From contig CM037862.1 in NCBI GenBank assembly GCA_021292105.1, forward strand, positions 30,226,169 to 30,290,168: a stretch of DNA of 64,000 bases. The letters are read 5' to 3'. The DNA comes from Anadara kagoshimensis. Lineage: Eukaryota > Mollusca > Bivalvia > Arcoida > Arcidae. The number at the start of each line of letters is the position of its first letter. The stretch's first letter is position 1. A program made the position numbers and the translations under genes. The notes below the pieces were generated by a model. The model had not been told where the DNA came from. It saw nothing but the letters and a program-made list of their open reading frames with translations, and made no database searches. This document shows positions 50,662 through 60,013 of this stretch, piece by piece.

Positions 50662-53600
50662 TTACCTAGATAAAATTGCTTGTCCAAATGAATCTTTTGG
50701 AAGAATTTGTCTACAATAAAAACGTTGAAATGTTGAAGACTTTGACCAGCCGGCTTGAGAGAGGATATCTTTTACCGATAAACCTGCAGCGTAAACCTTT
50801 GATGTTGCTGCGGCTCTTGTAGAATGACCTTTAAAAATATGGTCACTGATACCCGACATTCTCAGAGTCATTTTTAGCCATCGACTCACTGTTGAAGGTG
50901 AAACTGTCTTATGAGGTTTGACATAGCTTAGAAGTAAAGCTGTAGCAGAATTACGCCAAGACTGTGTTCGTTCCAAATAGTGGTTCAAACACTCCACCAC
51001 ACATATATTAGGTTGGATAGTAAATTTGTGGATAGTAAATGATCTTTGATGATTCTTAGGAGTACAAGTCTTTGTTAATTTATGATATTGAAAAGTAACA
51101 TGTGAGATGCCTTGTTTCATATATCTAGTATCAAGGGATTGTAATTCTGAACATCTCCCTGCTGAAGTCAGTGCTAGTAACATGGCCAATTTGTATGTCA
51201 ATAGTTTCATGGTTAATGATTCATTCGAGCCCCAAGAGGTCATACATGAAAGTACTGTATCAACATCCCACACCATTTGATAACGAGGTACGGGAGGTCT
51301 TGTATTGAAAATACCTCTCATAAGTGTAACTATCAATCTATGTTGACCTACTGGTATACCATTAATTAAGTTATGTCCCCGTGAAATAGCTGACCTATAC
51401 AGATTTATGGTTCTATATTTCAAACCCTCATCATATAAGCTAGTTAGATAGTCTCCTATATGTTGGACATCACATCCAATGGGATCAATATCTCGGATAC
51501 TACACCAGCGATCCCACTTTCCCCAGGCGCTCTTGTAAGCGGAGTTTGTGCCTGGTCGCCATGCGTTGACACAAATGTTTGCAGCTTCTTGCGATAAGCT
51601 AAACAATTCTGGATTTTGCCCGAAACCATCCATGCGGCTAAATTCAGGGCATGGTTCTGAACTAGTGGATGTTGTTCGCCCATTGAGTTCATTAGCAAGT
51701 CTGGTGTTAACGGGAGCAGGATCGGGTTCTGAATTGACATTTCGAGTATGAGAGGATACCATGGTTGTGCTTGCCATATCGGAGCTATAAGTAATACTGT
51801 GGTCTCCTCTCTCCGAATTTTCGCTAGACACCTGCCTATCAGGGAAAATGGTGGGAAGGCATATGGTTGAAGACCCTGCCAGGATATCTGAAATGCATCC
51901 GTTTTCCAAGCGTTCGGATCTGGACGCCAACTCACATAACGTGGGAGTTGATGGTTCAGACGAGATGCAAACAGATCTATTGTGCATCTCCCCCGCAATT
52001 CTTGAATTTCCAAGAACACTATCTTTTTCAATTGCCAGTCGCTGGAATCTTGAACGTTTCGAGATTCCCAATCTGCTGTATTGTTTTGTTTCCCTGGGAT
52101 GTGTTCTACTGTTAAATGGATGGTGTGAAGATGACACCATTGCCAAATTTCTTTTGTTAATTGATTGAGATCCCGAGATCTGGTCCCCCCCATTTTTTGT
52201 AAATGTGCTACTGCCGTCATATTGTCTATTTTCAGATGCACGGCTACTTTTGATTGATCCTTTATAAAACTTTTTAAGGAGAGAAACGCTGCTAGGAGTT
52301 CTAAATAGTTTATATGTAGATTTTGTTCCTGATAACTCCAGATGCCTCCTGTGTTGCGGCCTGCACAAGTACCGCCCCACCCTTGTTTTGAGGCATCGGA
52401 TTCTATGACGTAATCTGGGTAAGGGGCGACAATGGCCCGACCATTGCATACGGCCATATTTGATATCCACCACTGAATGTCGGATTTTGCATCTTCGTTC
52501 AGGGTGATCATTTCGTTGTATGTGTGACCTTGAAAAAGGGCCTTGGTTTGAGTCATTTGTAGGTGGCGACAATGAAGAGAAGCTGGCAAGATGGCTTGTG
52601 CTGTTGCCACCATCTTTCCTGTTAATTGAGCTAATTGTCGTACTGAGATCTTTTCTGTCTGAAGCATTTTTTGACATAGTGCTTGAATGCCCATCATTTT
52701 TTCTTGAGGAAGATAAATTTGCATGTCTATGGAGTTTATTTGGAAACCTAAAAACTCGACAGTTTGAGATGGAATTATTTGTGATTTTTCCCAATTTACT
52801 TCTAATCCCAAAGATTGAAGTAGGAAAATAGTGGTATCTCTGAAGATAAGTAATTTTTCTACTGAGTCGTCTATTAACAGTATATCGTCCAAGTAAATAA
52901 TTAACCGAAGCCCTAGCCGTCTTAGTAGGCTTATGACTGGTTTTAGCAGTTTTGTGAAAATACGAGGGGCTGATGCTAGACCGAATGCTAAAGCTTTGAA
53001 TCTTAGATAACGGTCTCCCCAAGTGAACCCCAAATACTTTCGGTCGTGAAAATTTACCGGGACTGAAAGATATGCGTCTTTGAGATCTATTTTGCACATA
53101 TAATCTCCTTGTTTTAGGAGATCCTTTATCATGTGAACCCCCTCCATTTTGAAATGATGGTACACAATGAACTGGTTTAACCCTTTTAAATTGATCACCG
53201 GTCTGTTGCCCCCGTCTTTTTTGGGTACCAAAAACATGTTGCTGATGAAAGCAATCTGATTTTTGGGTACATATTCCACTGCTCCTTTTTTCAATAAATC
53301 GCAAATTTCCATATCCATTGTTTCGTAATCTGTTTGACAGAATTTTCGAGGAGTTGGCAACTTGTTTTGAAATGGATTTTGAGAGAACTCGAGATTGACT
53401 CCCTGAACAATATTTAGAATGACTGGGTCTCGAGTGATTTTTTGCCAGTTGCAAAGGAAATGTTTTAATCTGCCTGCCGGCTTTAACTTTGATCTTATAA
53501 CTTCTAATTTTAGAAGTGTTATGGCTGGATGGATTTGAAGGAGATTTGTGTTCAAATTTGACATAATTGGATTTATTTTTAAAGGAGCCTGTGGAATTAT

Positions 53601-54816
53601 GTCCCTTGATAAATCTGCCAACGGATACATACCTGCCATTAAACTGTTTGTGTGGCCTCTGGTATTTGCCCCCCGTATCTCTTTTGTATAGATAGGAGGG
53701 CGGTTTCTGAAAGGGCTGCCTCTGTGAGCTGTACACTGTTTGGCTCTGGGTGTATGGTTTGTATCTGACATCTGGCAAACGTTGTCTCTTGACTTGATAG
53801 TCATTGTTGCCACTTCGTGACTGGAATGAATATGGTTTTCTTTTCCGTTTGTCCTTTCTTATTGCATTTGCAATTTTTCCTACTTTTTCTTTTTGGGTCC
53901 CTAACTTTTCTAAGTCCTTTCTAAATTTATCACCGAATAATTTAGCATTAGAGGTGGGGATGCTGTCTGATTTCTCTTTTAAAAGTCTTTTCCCCGACTT
54001 CGCATCTCCCGTAATTTTTACAAGATGCGACATGCGCCGGTGGTGGGAAATTGCCAGTGAAGCTTGGCCCACACAACACATTGATTGTTCCACCAAACGA
54101 AGCAATTGCCACAAATCTAAAGTGTCAATACGGCCGCTTTTTTCTTCAGTTTGAGTCTTGATACCATTCAAAATGGACCATAGATGATATAATGGTCCCA
54201 TTGTATTTATAATGCGGCCTTGTGCAGTCGCTAGGCCTTTGTCTGCTCCTTTGTCGTGAGATTTTCTGAGTTCGTCCAATAGCTGATATAAAAACGAGTC
54301 AGTAGTCGGAACTTGTAACACTTCCGATTCCGGTACGGGGCACTTGTCTAGTATAGCCTCCTGCATCACGTGATCAGACATAAACTGATTGAAATACGTT
54401 GTTACTGATGGCGCCAATTTGGAATTTAATTTAACTTGTGACTTGTTTTGTTTTAGTGGATTAAAACTGGCATATGCCGAATCATCTCTGCAAATTGAAA
54501 TGTCCATTTCATCGTCTGAAATAGCGGCTGGACCGTTAGAGACGGTCTCTGAAATCACCGAGCGAACTATTTTTTCTTCGTCGGCACTACTTTCCTCACT
54601 GTCCGAGTCAGTGTCTGACTCCTCGGAACTACTGTTGGAGTCTGAAGATTCCTCTGAATCCGAGACATTTTCTCGTCTCTTTTCAGACTTGCCCTGTTCT
54701 TTTGTGAATTTGGGTCTCTGTAGCCTGGCCTTTTTTGTGGCTTTGGCAAGTATGACCTCCTCGTCAATGCGAGTGTCGTCATATTCATCCGCCATGACGC
54801 TAATGGAATCTGTCAT
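50662..54816 (-). CDS. DIRS frame with gag-like N-terminus and tyrosine recombinase C-terminus
   Basis: A 1384-codon open frame. Residues 1 to about 330 are acidic and serine-rich and then basic, like DIRS gag regions. The C-terminal part from about residue 1080 is a tyrosine recombinase: the first Arg near residue 1221 (TSAGRCSEL), the HxxR box as GHSTRAA (His about 1331, Arg about 1334), and the nucleophile Tyr in QRFYCRQ (about 1367). The central part, roughly residues 350-1060, overlaps the RT/RNase H frame and is Ser/Arg/His-rich with no recognisable fold, so it may be open only because of the overlap. It acts in synthesis and integration of the element. Confidence 0.8.
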   Translation of the reverse strand: MTDSISVMADEYDDTRIDEEVILAKATKKARLQRPKFTKEQGKSEKRRENVSDSEESSDSNSSSEESDTDSDSEESSADEEKIVRSVISETVSNGPAAISDDEMDISICRDDSAYASFNPLKQNKSQVKLNSKLAPSVTTYFNQFMSDHVMQEAILDKCPVPESEVLQVPTTDSFLYQLLDELRKSHDKGADKGLATAQGRIINTMGPLYHLWSILNGIKTQTEEKSGRIDTLDLWQLLRLVEQSMCCVGQASLAISHHRRMSHLVKITGDAKSGKRLLKEKSDSIPTSNAKLFGDKFRKDLEKLGTQKEKVGKIANAIRKDKRKRKPYSFQSRSGNNDYQVKRQRLPDVRYKPYTQSQTVYSSQRQPFQKPPSYLYKRDTGGKYQRPHKQFNGRYVSVGRFIKGHNSTGSFKNKSNYVKFEHKSPSNPSSHNTSKIRSYKIKVKAGRQIKTFPLQLAKNHSRPSHSKYCSGSQSRVLSKSISKQVANSSKILSNRLRNNGYGNLRFIEKRSSGICTQKSDCFHQQHVFGTQKRRGQQTGDQFKRVKPVHCVPSFQNGGGSHDKGSPKTRRLYVQNRSQRRISFSPGKFSRPKVFGVHLGRPLSKIQSFSIRSSISPSYFHKTAKTSHKPTKTARASVNYLLGRYTVNRRLSRKITYLQRYHYFPTSIFGIRSKLGKITNNSISNCRVFRFPNKLHRHANLSSSRKNDGHSSTMSKNASDRKDLSTTISSINRKDGGNSTSHLASFSSLSPPTNDSNQGPFSRSHIQRNDHPERRCKIRHSVVDIKYGRMQWSGHCRPLPRLRHRIRCLKTRVGRYLCRPQHRRHLELSGTKSTYKLFRTPSSVSLLKKFYKGSIKSSRASENRQYDGSSTFTKNGGDQISGSQSINKRNLAMVSSSHHPFNSRTHPRETKQYSRLGISKRSRFQRLAIEKDSVLGNSRIAGEMHNRSVCISSEPSTPTLCELASRSERLENGCISDILAGSSTICLPTIFPDRQVSSENSERGDHSITYSSDMASTTMVSSHTRNVNSEPDPAPVNTRLANELNGRTTSTSSEPCPEFSRMDGFGQNPELFSLSQEAANICVNAWRPGTNSAYKSAWGKWDRWCSIRDIDPIGCDVQHIGDYLTSLYDEGLKYRTINLYRSAISRGHNLINGIPVGQHRLIVTLMRGIFNTRPPVPRYQMVWDVDTVLSCMTSWGSNESLTMKLLTYKLAMLLALTSAGRCSELQSLDTRYMKQGISHVTFQYHKLTKTCTPKNHQRSFTIHKFTIQPNICVVECLNHYLERTQSWRNSATALLLSYVKPHKTVSPSTVSRWLKMTLRMSGISDHIFKGHSTRAAATSKVYAAGLSVKDILSQAGWSKSSTFQRFYCRQILPKDSFGQAILSR
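51456..53813 (-). CDS. DIRS reverse transcriptase / RNase H frame
   Basis: A 785-codon open frame lying entirely within the coordinates of the longer frame but in a different phase. The reverse transcriptase spans about residues 165-420, with LVPKKDGGNRPVINLK, KIDLKDAY (about 241-248) and the YLDD catalytic box (307-310). RNase H follows, with acidic residues at about 473 (ESDAS), 505 (YLELLA), 530 (KIDN) and 581 (TADWESR). A downstream block, about 610-760 (TIDLFASR, YAFPPF, APIW), is the conserved region that follows RNase H in DIRS-like elements. The true start is unclear, since DIRS elements express overlapping frames by means not visible here. Confidence 0.85.
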   Translation of the reverse strand: MATMTIKSRDNVCQMSDTNHTPRAKQCTAHRGSPFRNRPPIYTKEIRGANTRGHTNSLMAGMYPLADLSRDIIPQAPLKINPIMSNLNTNLLQIHPAITLLKLEVIRSKLKPAGRLKHFLCNWQKITRDPVILNIVQGVNLEFSQNPFQNKLPTPRKFCQTDYETMDMEICDLLKKGAVEYVPKNQIAFISNMFLVPKKDGGNRPVINLKGLNQFIVYHHFKMEGVHMIKDLLKQGDYMCKIDLKDAYLSVPVNFHDRKYLGFTWGDRYLRFKALAFGLASAPRIFTKLLKPVISLLRRLGLRLIIYLDDILLIDDSVEKLLIFRDTTIFLLQSLGLEVNWEKSQIIPSQTVEFLGFQINSIDMQIYLPQEKMMGIQALCQKMLQTEKISVRQLAQLTGKMVATAQAILPASLHCRHLQMTQTKALFQGHTYNEMITLNEDAKSDIQWWISNMAVCNGRAIVAPYPDYVIESDASKQGWGGTCAGRNTGGIWSYQEQNLHINYLELLAAFLSLKSFIKDQSKVAVHLKIDNMTAVAHLQKMGGTRSRDLNQLTKEIWQWCHLHTIHLTVEHIPGKQNNTADWESRNVQDSSDWQLKKIVFLEIQELRGRCTIDLFASRLNHQLPRYVSWRPDPNAWKTDAFQISWQGLQPYAFPPFSLIGRCLAKIRREETTVLLIAPIWQAQPWYPLILEMSIQNPILLPLTPDLLMNSMGEQHPLVQNHALNLAAWMVSGKIQNCLAYRKKLQTFVSTHGDQAQTPLTRAPGESGIAGVVSEILIPLDVMSNI

Positions 54817-54943
54817 GGTCTACTGGCACAAAATTAATAATTTTTGTCCTACGGTAATTTCTATATCAACAATCTAATTTAAAAAAAAAAAACTAATAAA
54901 GGATAATTAATCTAAAATCGTAATAATGCAATCGAAGTTGATC

Positions 54944-55042
54944 TGGCACGCTGCCCGCCAAGTTGGAGAGTGACTGTTTATTTTTAGAACACAAACTTTA
55001 AATAGGCGGGCGATTCCATTATAGCCAAGGGGAGATAACACT
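54944..55042. repeat. DIRS inverted terminal repeat, 5' side
   Basis: It pairs with 49738-49836. The adjacent outer segment 55036-55074 is reproduced, inverted, at 50614-50652. Confidence 0.92.
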
Positions 55043-55074
55043 GAGCATCTTATCGGAGGTTGCGTAATAAAATT

Positions 55075-55520
55075 ATATATATGTTTGCTAGTTGTATTGT
55101 AATATGCCCATTCCAAAGATTATTTATGTTTTAAAAATCACTCATATATGTAAAATAAGATTTTAAATTTGTAAGTTAATATTAAAAAATAGATGAAAGT
55201 AGGTCAGAGTGACCTGTTTTCCTATTCACCATATTGTCTTTCTAGATGTGCATTTATATACAAAGATCACAACAGCCAATTATGACAATACTAACAACAA
55301 TATTGCATTTTGGATCAAGATAATACATAATATGTAAGCATAAACTAAGTAATGTAAGTTTTGTCTGAATGTTACAGCTACATAAATATTTGATATGGAG
55401 CTGATTACAATTGAACACTTGTAACAAAGGTGCCAGAAACTCTCCTAAAGTACTACAGTACCCAACGACTCACTACATTAGTAGCTAATTAAATAGTTAT
55501 AGTATAAATCTCTAGGTTTT
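55075..55520. other. No recognised feature
   Basis: AT-rich sequence between the DIRS element and the foldback structure. Confidence 0.5.
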
Positions 55521-56455
55521 AGGTTTTTGTATGGCATTCAAGACAGTGAAAGCGTACATTGCTATCGCTTTCTGCCAAGATCGGGCTTCTTTACTATGAA
55601 ATGGTATGAAATGAGTATGCATGGAAATAGTGTGCCTGGTAAATAAACGTGAAAGAAATATATCTGTTTTATCGTGAGACATGTATTCTAAGACGGGTAA
55701 TGCATTTGGTTACATATGCACACTTGCAATAAATTTTCGGAATATATTTTGGAATCTAGTAACATATTGCGACGGGATGCATCCAATAATTTGTGCAATC
55801 TGGTGAACTGATCTCGTAAATACAATAAAAAGTAGTGCGAGAAGTTTGCGTCCTATGATGTATAATCATAACTTTTTATGAAATAAACATTAATGGCAGG
55901 TGGATTTAACTAATTCTTTATGAAATCTACAGTAATTTGAATTTATTTTAAAGGCTATAATAAAGTATTTTGGTGTTGCGGTATTCTGTCACATTTTAAA
56001 ACTGATTTATCGATTACATTTCACTTCCGTGAAAGGGAGATATATCATACAGTGCCATGTGCAAACTACAAATGTGGATTTTAAATACTTTACCAATTTG
56101 GAAGTAAAATTAACATGAAACGGGAATATTGTGAATGATAATAGCAGTTTATTAAAAACCAGACTTAACAGCAAATTATCCAGTTACATGCACACCCTAG
56201 AATGAACCTCCTAAAGCAGCGGTCGGGTTTGCAAAAACTCTACTTTCTCTTTATCCAAAATGACAAACAACGATCAATCCTGAAGGTACAATTGATAAAA
56301 CTTTATTAATTTTTAATTACTGATCGTCTTTTTCATATATTTATGGAATTATTATTTTCTGTCTTTTTTACTGAGCAATACATGGTTTGGTACATTTTTT
56401 TTCTTTTTCAAAAACACCATCCGTCTAACTATGCATCGATTGACCCCTACCCCCA
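55521..56455. repeat. Fold-back left arm
   Basis: Reverse complement of 59085-60013, diverged by substitutions and small indels. Best-conserved stretches are near 55629-55730 and 55890-55925. It is non-coding. Confidence 0.88.
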
Positions 56456-56667
56456 GGGGGATTATCAGTTATATTCATAGTCCTACTCAAGCACCATTTT
56501 CCCAACGATGCCGTACAGCAGCACAGCAGTGCTATGATCAATTGCTGTGGTGTGAACTCTGTATCTACTGTTGAGCCTCAATAACTTTTGCAGACTCCAA
56601 AGTGTGATAAACTAAGTTAGTCCACTTGCTAATGGTATTTTCCAGGTACTCTGGTTTCTTCCACCAT

Positions 56668-56849
56668 TCAAGAACTGACCATCTTGATATATGTAAGACT
56701 CTGACTGAAGTGTAAAGCACCATTATTCTACTCTATTTCTACGCAAATATCACAACAATCAAGAACTGACCATCTTGATATATGTAAGACTCTGACTGAA
56801 GTGTAAAGCACCATTATTCTACTCTATTTCTACGCAAATATCACAACAA
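56668..56849. repeat. 91-bp perfect tandem duplication
   Basis: 56668-56758 is repeated at 56759-56849, identical by eye, starting TCAAGAACTGACCATCTTG. It is either recent or an assembly duplication. Confidence 0.97.
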
Positions 56850-57397
56850 TCATCAACCATTTGATGTAAAAGAAACATACCCAAAAAAAATCTGAGATTC
56901 TTGATTGAAGAAAGGAAAGTGAAAAGAAATTAAAAAAAAGTTAGAAATGAAAGAGAGTAAAATAAATAAAAAAACTATATGAAATGAACAACGATGTTGA
57001 TATCATTAAGATCTTTCCATTTTTATTTAATTTTATCTTTCTGAGTTGACATGACACAACACATGCTTCTCAAGTAGTGCACACTTAATATGATTAAGGT
57101 GAGGAAGTGTTTCCAACATGCATTTCATATCAGGTAACGTGTATAGTTGATACCTTGACAGTGGATTAGAACTGGCTACGGTTGAGATTGAATGTGCTGC
57201 ATAAATGGGATCTCTGCTTGTAAAAGACATGGAATATGAAGTAAAGGCAGTTATTGAAAACATTATTCTTTTATCTTTGATTTCATCATTTATCTCATAT
57301 ATTTAAAAAATCTACAGACTTGTACATTGTGAGACAGGGATAAGGAAAGCTCAACAACATTTCTTGGTGATGATGCAATCTGTTCCATCAGTGTGAA
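56850..57397. other. Fold-back interior, one unassigned minus-strand frame
   Basis: A 76-codon frame at 57033-57263 (minus) has a less AT-biased composition than nearby shadows but resembles no family I know. Nothing else is seen. Confidence 0.35.
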
Positions 57398-57893
57398 AAG
57401 TGAGATAAATAGAATCTTACACCGGTAACAGTGTAAGACCAAGATATCTCAAAGGAGGATAAATATTTTCCTTCCAGAACTAGCTTTATTGAGTTCTGGA
57501 CATGGAAAATATTCATCAGAGTTTGCGATATCTCTGTATTACACTGCTACTGGTGTAGCATTCTTTTTCTCACAGAATTGCAACATAAAAACATGATTTT
57601 ACAACAAATATTTGCATGAAATTATCAGTTTTCATCAGTGCCTTCTGAAAATTACATCATCTAATTTTATGCAAGAATGATTATGAGGTCATCAATTAAG
57701 TGTCCGTAAGTGATCGTGTCTAATCTGGAATATGCCCTTTATTTTTTCATAGAATCAAATTTAAAAGTCAGAGAAATCCAATTAATGCGGGAGATTGTTT
57801 ATGTGATCTGTCTCAACCCAGAGTGAGACAAGGAAATCTCACATAGGTAAAAACAAGGGATTTCCATGTCACTGGTGTGAGAAATATAGATCA
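57398..57893 (+). repeat. Interspersed hairpin repeat, independent copy
   Basis: It aligns along its length with 2894-3415: same large hairpin (57412 to about 57566), same ATCAATTAAGTGT block (57689-57701), same terminal GGAAATC/GGGATTTCC and GTGTGAGAAA end. It is more diverged than the palindrome copies are from each other, so it is an independent insertion and defines the family's ends. Confidence 0.75.
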
Positions 57894-57984
57894 AAATAAC
57901 GGTAAATAATTTCCACACAATTCTGCCTCATTTCTAATGTAAAAACTGAATGAAACAAGAATGAATCTGCATGTATCAAGAGTT

Positions 57985-58155
57985 GAGTTGAGTTCCCAAA
58001 ATCAAGATTCTTTCCTTTTGTCAAGGAACTTTTTTCTAATACTGGAAACTAGAGTACCCAGATAATCTTTTTCACACAAGGATCTGCCTTAGTAGAATTT
58101 GAACTAGATAAATTGGCAATTTGGGTCACTAGGCCACTCAAGCTCCTTATATGAA
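57985..58155 (-). mobile_element. SINE-like sequence with tRNA-type head
   Basis: Read on the minus strand from about 58155: A-box-like TGGCCTAGTG, B-box-like AGTTCAAATTCTAC (about 58093-58106), then a body with GGGTACTCTAGTTTCC and AGAATCTTGA. It shares the body order and the AGAATCTTGA block with 14960-15190, so both likely belong to one SINE superfamily. It is degenerate, and its ends are approximate. Confidence 0.5.
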
Positions 58156-59084
58156 TGACATTATTGTCCTTTTGGCTTTAAATAAAAGTAAATACTAGTA
58201 TTCCAGACTTAAAAAAGATTGTTTTAACTGAAATAAATCGATAAGAATAATACTATATATATGGTTAGTACCTGAGAAAATTCCTTGATCTGTCATTTTT
58301 AATTTTTAAAAGTGTCTTTTATTATATACTCTCCAGAACAACTTATACACCCTGCTTCAATGCTTACAGAAGCAGAAATACTCATTTAAATAAATGTCAT
58401 TTCGTTAACATGATTTAGCATTGCAATCGTCTGTTGGTATATTCTACAAGTATTTTTCTATATAATTGATACCTGCCAAAGCTCTTTACTTTTTCAGTGC
58501 CAAGTAATGGAAATTAATGATACGCTTCTGAAACAAAGGTTTAATGTATCTGACTTTTGATTATACTATTTCCCCATTCATATAGATTTTTTGGAGTAAA
58601 TTGGAAAAGTTTTGTTAAAAAAATTGCTATGGAGAAACTTATTGAGTTTGTGATGAATCGGGGTTGTACAATTTAAGAACTAGTTTGTGTTGATTTATTT
58701 CTTGTATTATTGAGAAAATCGGCATAAGATGCTCAGTAGATTTGCAATAGAGTGCTCACTGATTGTACTTAAAACCTTGTAACTAAATCAAATTCGGTAA
58801 ATTGTTCAGTGCTCAAATGAAATTGGAAATTTCCCGAAATTTATTACTACCGTATTTTCATTATTTATTAAAACTTGTTTGGGTTGCAATTGAGTTTTTC
58901 ATCAATTTCATTTGTAATTTTTTAGTTAGACTATCAGATAAGCTGAATAATTAAAGAGAACATGCTATAATGGGGCACTTGACACTTTGGAATGGGATTG
59001 TTTATATTAAGTTCTCTGGAATGTGAGGAAATTGAGAGGAGAAGGAGTGGAGTGGTGGTGTAATGGACTCTTACAATCGAGTCG
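58156..59084. other. Fold-back interior, no recognised feature
   Basis: AT-rich, no gene or repeat seen apart from the lead-in to the G-rich inner arm end. Confidence 0.5.
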
Positions 59085-60013
59085 GGTAGGGGGATGGGGG
59101 GGGGGGGGGGGGTCGATCAATGCATACTTAGACAGATGGTGTTTTTGAAACAGGGAACAATGAACCAAACCATGTATTGCTCAGCAAAAAGAGCAGAACA
59201 TAATAATTCCATAAATATATGAAAAAGACAATCAGTAATTAAAATTTAATAAAATAAATTGTACCTGATCGATTGTTGTTTGTCTTTTTGGGTGAAGAGA
59301 AAACAGACCAACCGCTGCTATGAGGGGGTTCATTCTAGCATTAGTATGTAACTGGATCATTTGCTGTTAAGTCTGGTTTTTTTAATAATCTGCTGATTAT
59401 CATTAACAATATTCCCGTTTTATGTTAATTTTACTTCCAAATCGGTAAAGTATTTAAAATCTACATGCTCAGTTTGCACACGGCACTGTACGATTTATCT
59501 CCCTTTCATGGAAGTGAAATGTAATCGATATATCAATTTTTAAATATGACAGTATACCGCAAAATACCAAAATACTTTCTTATATCCTTCCAAATAAATT
59601 AAAATTACCGTAGATTTCATAAAGAATTAGTTAAATCCACCTGTCATTGTTGTTTATTTCGCAAAAAGTTATGATTTTACATCATAGGATGCAAACTTCC
59701 TGGACTACTTTTCATTGTATTTACGAGATCAGTTAGCCAGATTGCACAAATTATTGGATGCATCCCGCCGCAATATTTTACTAGATTCCGAAATATATTC
59801 CGAAAATTTATTCTATATGTACATATGTAACCAAATGCATTACCCGTCTCAGAATACATATCTCACGATAAAACAGATATATTTCTTTCACGTTCATTTA
59901 CCAGGCCCACTATTTCCATGCGTACTTATTTCATAGAAAAGAAGCCCAATCTTCTTAGCAGAAAGCGATAGCAAAGTACCGCTTTCACTGTCGTGAACAC
60001 CATACAAAAATCT
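59085..60013. repeat. Fold-back right arm
   Basis: Reverse complement of 55521-56455. Its inner end has a 17-G run (59096-59112) where the left arm has CCCCTACCCCCAGGGGG. The open frames 59677-59859 and 59715-59936 are unsupported. Confidence 0.88.

Larger units (their letters stand above)
49661..55074 (-). mobile_element. DIRS-type tyrosine-recombinase retroelement, looks whole
   Basis: A 5.4 kb element on the minus strand. Both outer ends finish in AATT. Inverted terminal repeats of 99 bp lie at 49738-49836 and 54944-55042, differing at one position by eye, so the copy is young. An internal complementary region at 50535-50652 matches both outer ends. Parts in order of transcription are a gag-like region, RT/RNase H in an overlapping frame, a tyrosine recombinase, the internal complementary region, a non-coding stretch and the terminal repeat. 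No target-site duplication is seen, as expected for recombinase-mediated insertion. No breaks were noticed in the main frames. Confidence 0.93.
55521..60013. mobile_element. Fold-back structure with about 930-bp inverted arms
   Basis: Arms 55521-56455 and 59085-60013 are inverted copies (paired coordinates sum to about 115534-115540) with roughly 85-90% identity by eye, enclosing about 2.6 kb. Outer ends read AGGTTTTTGTATGG and, inverted, AGATTTTTGTATGG. No transposase is recognised inside and no clear target duplication outside. The interior carries a hairpin-repeat copy and a SINE-like piece. It could be a fold-back or long-TIR DNA transposon that lost its gene, or two facing copies of one repeat. 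Confidence 0.75.

Noticed and set aside
51548-54877. Plus-strand frames across the DIRS element
   Set aside because: They are shadows of the minus-strand gag, RT and recombinase frames.
59096-59112. 17-G run as a telomere-like or G-quadruplex regulatory element
   Set aside because: It is a simple homopolymer at the inner arm end, with no repeat pattern or neighbouring gene to support a role.
55521-60013. Reading the long inverted arms as a Polinton remnant
   Set aside because: No Polinton-type gene is recognisable inside, the interior is only 2.6 kb, and no 6-bp target duplication is seen. The element is left unclassified.
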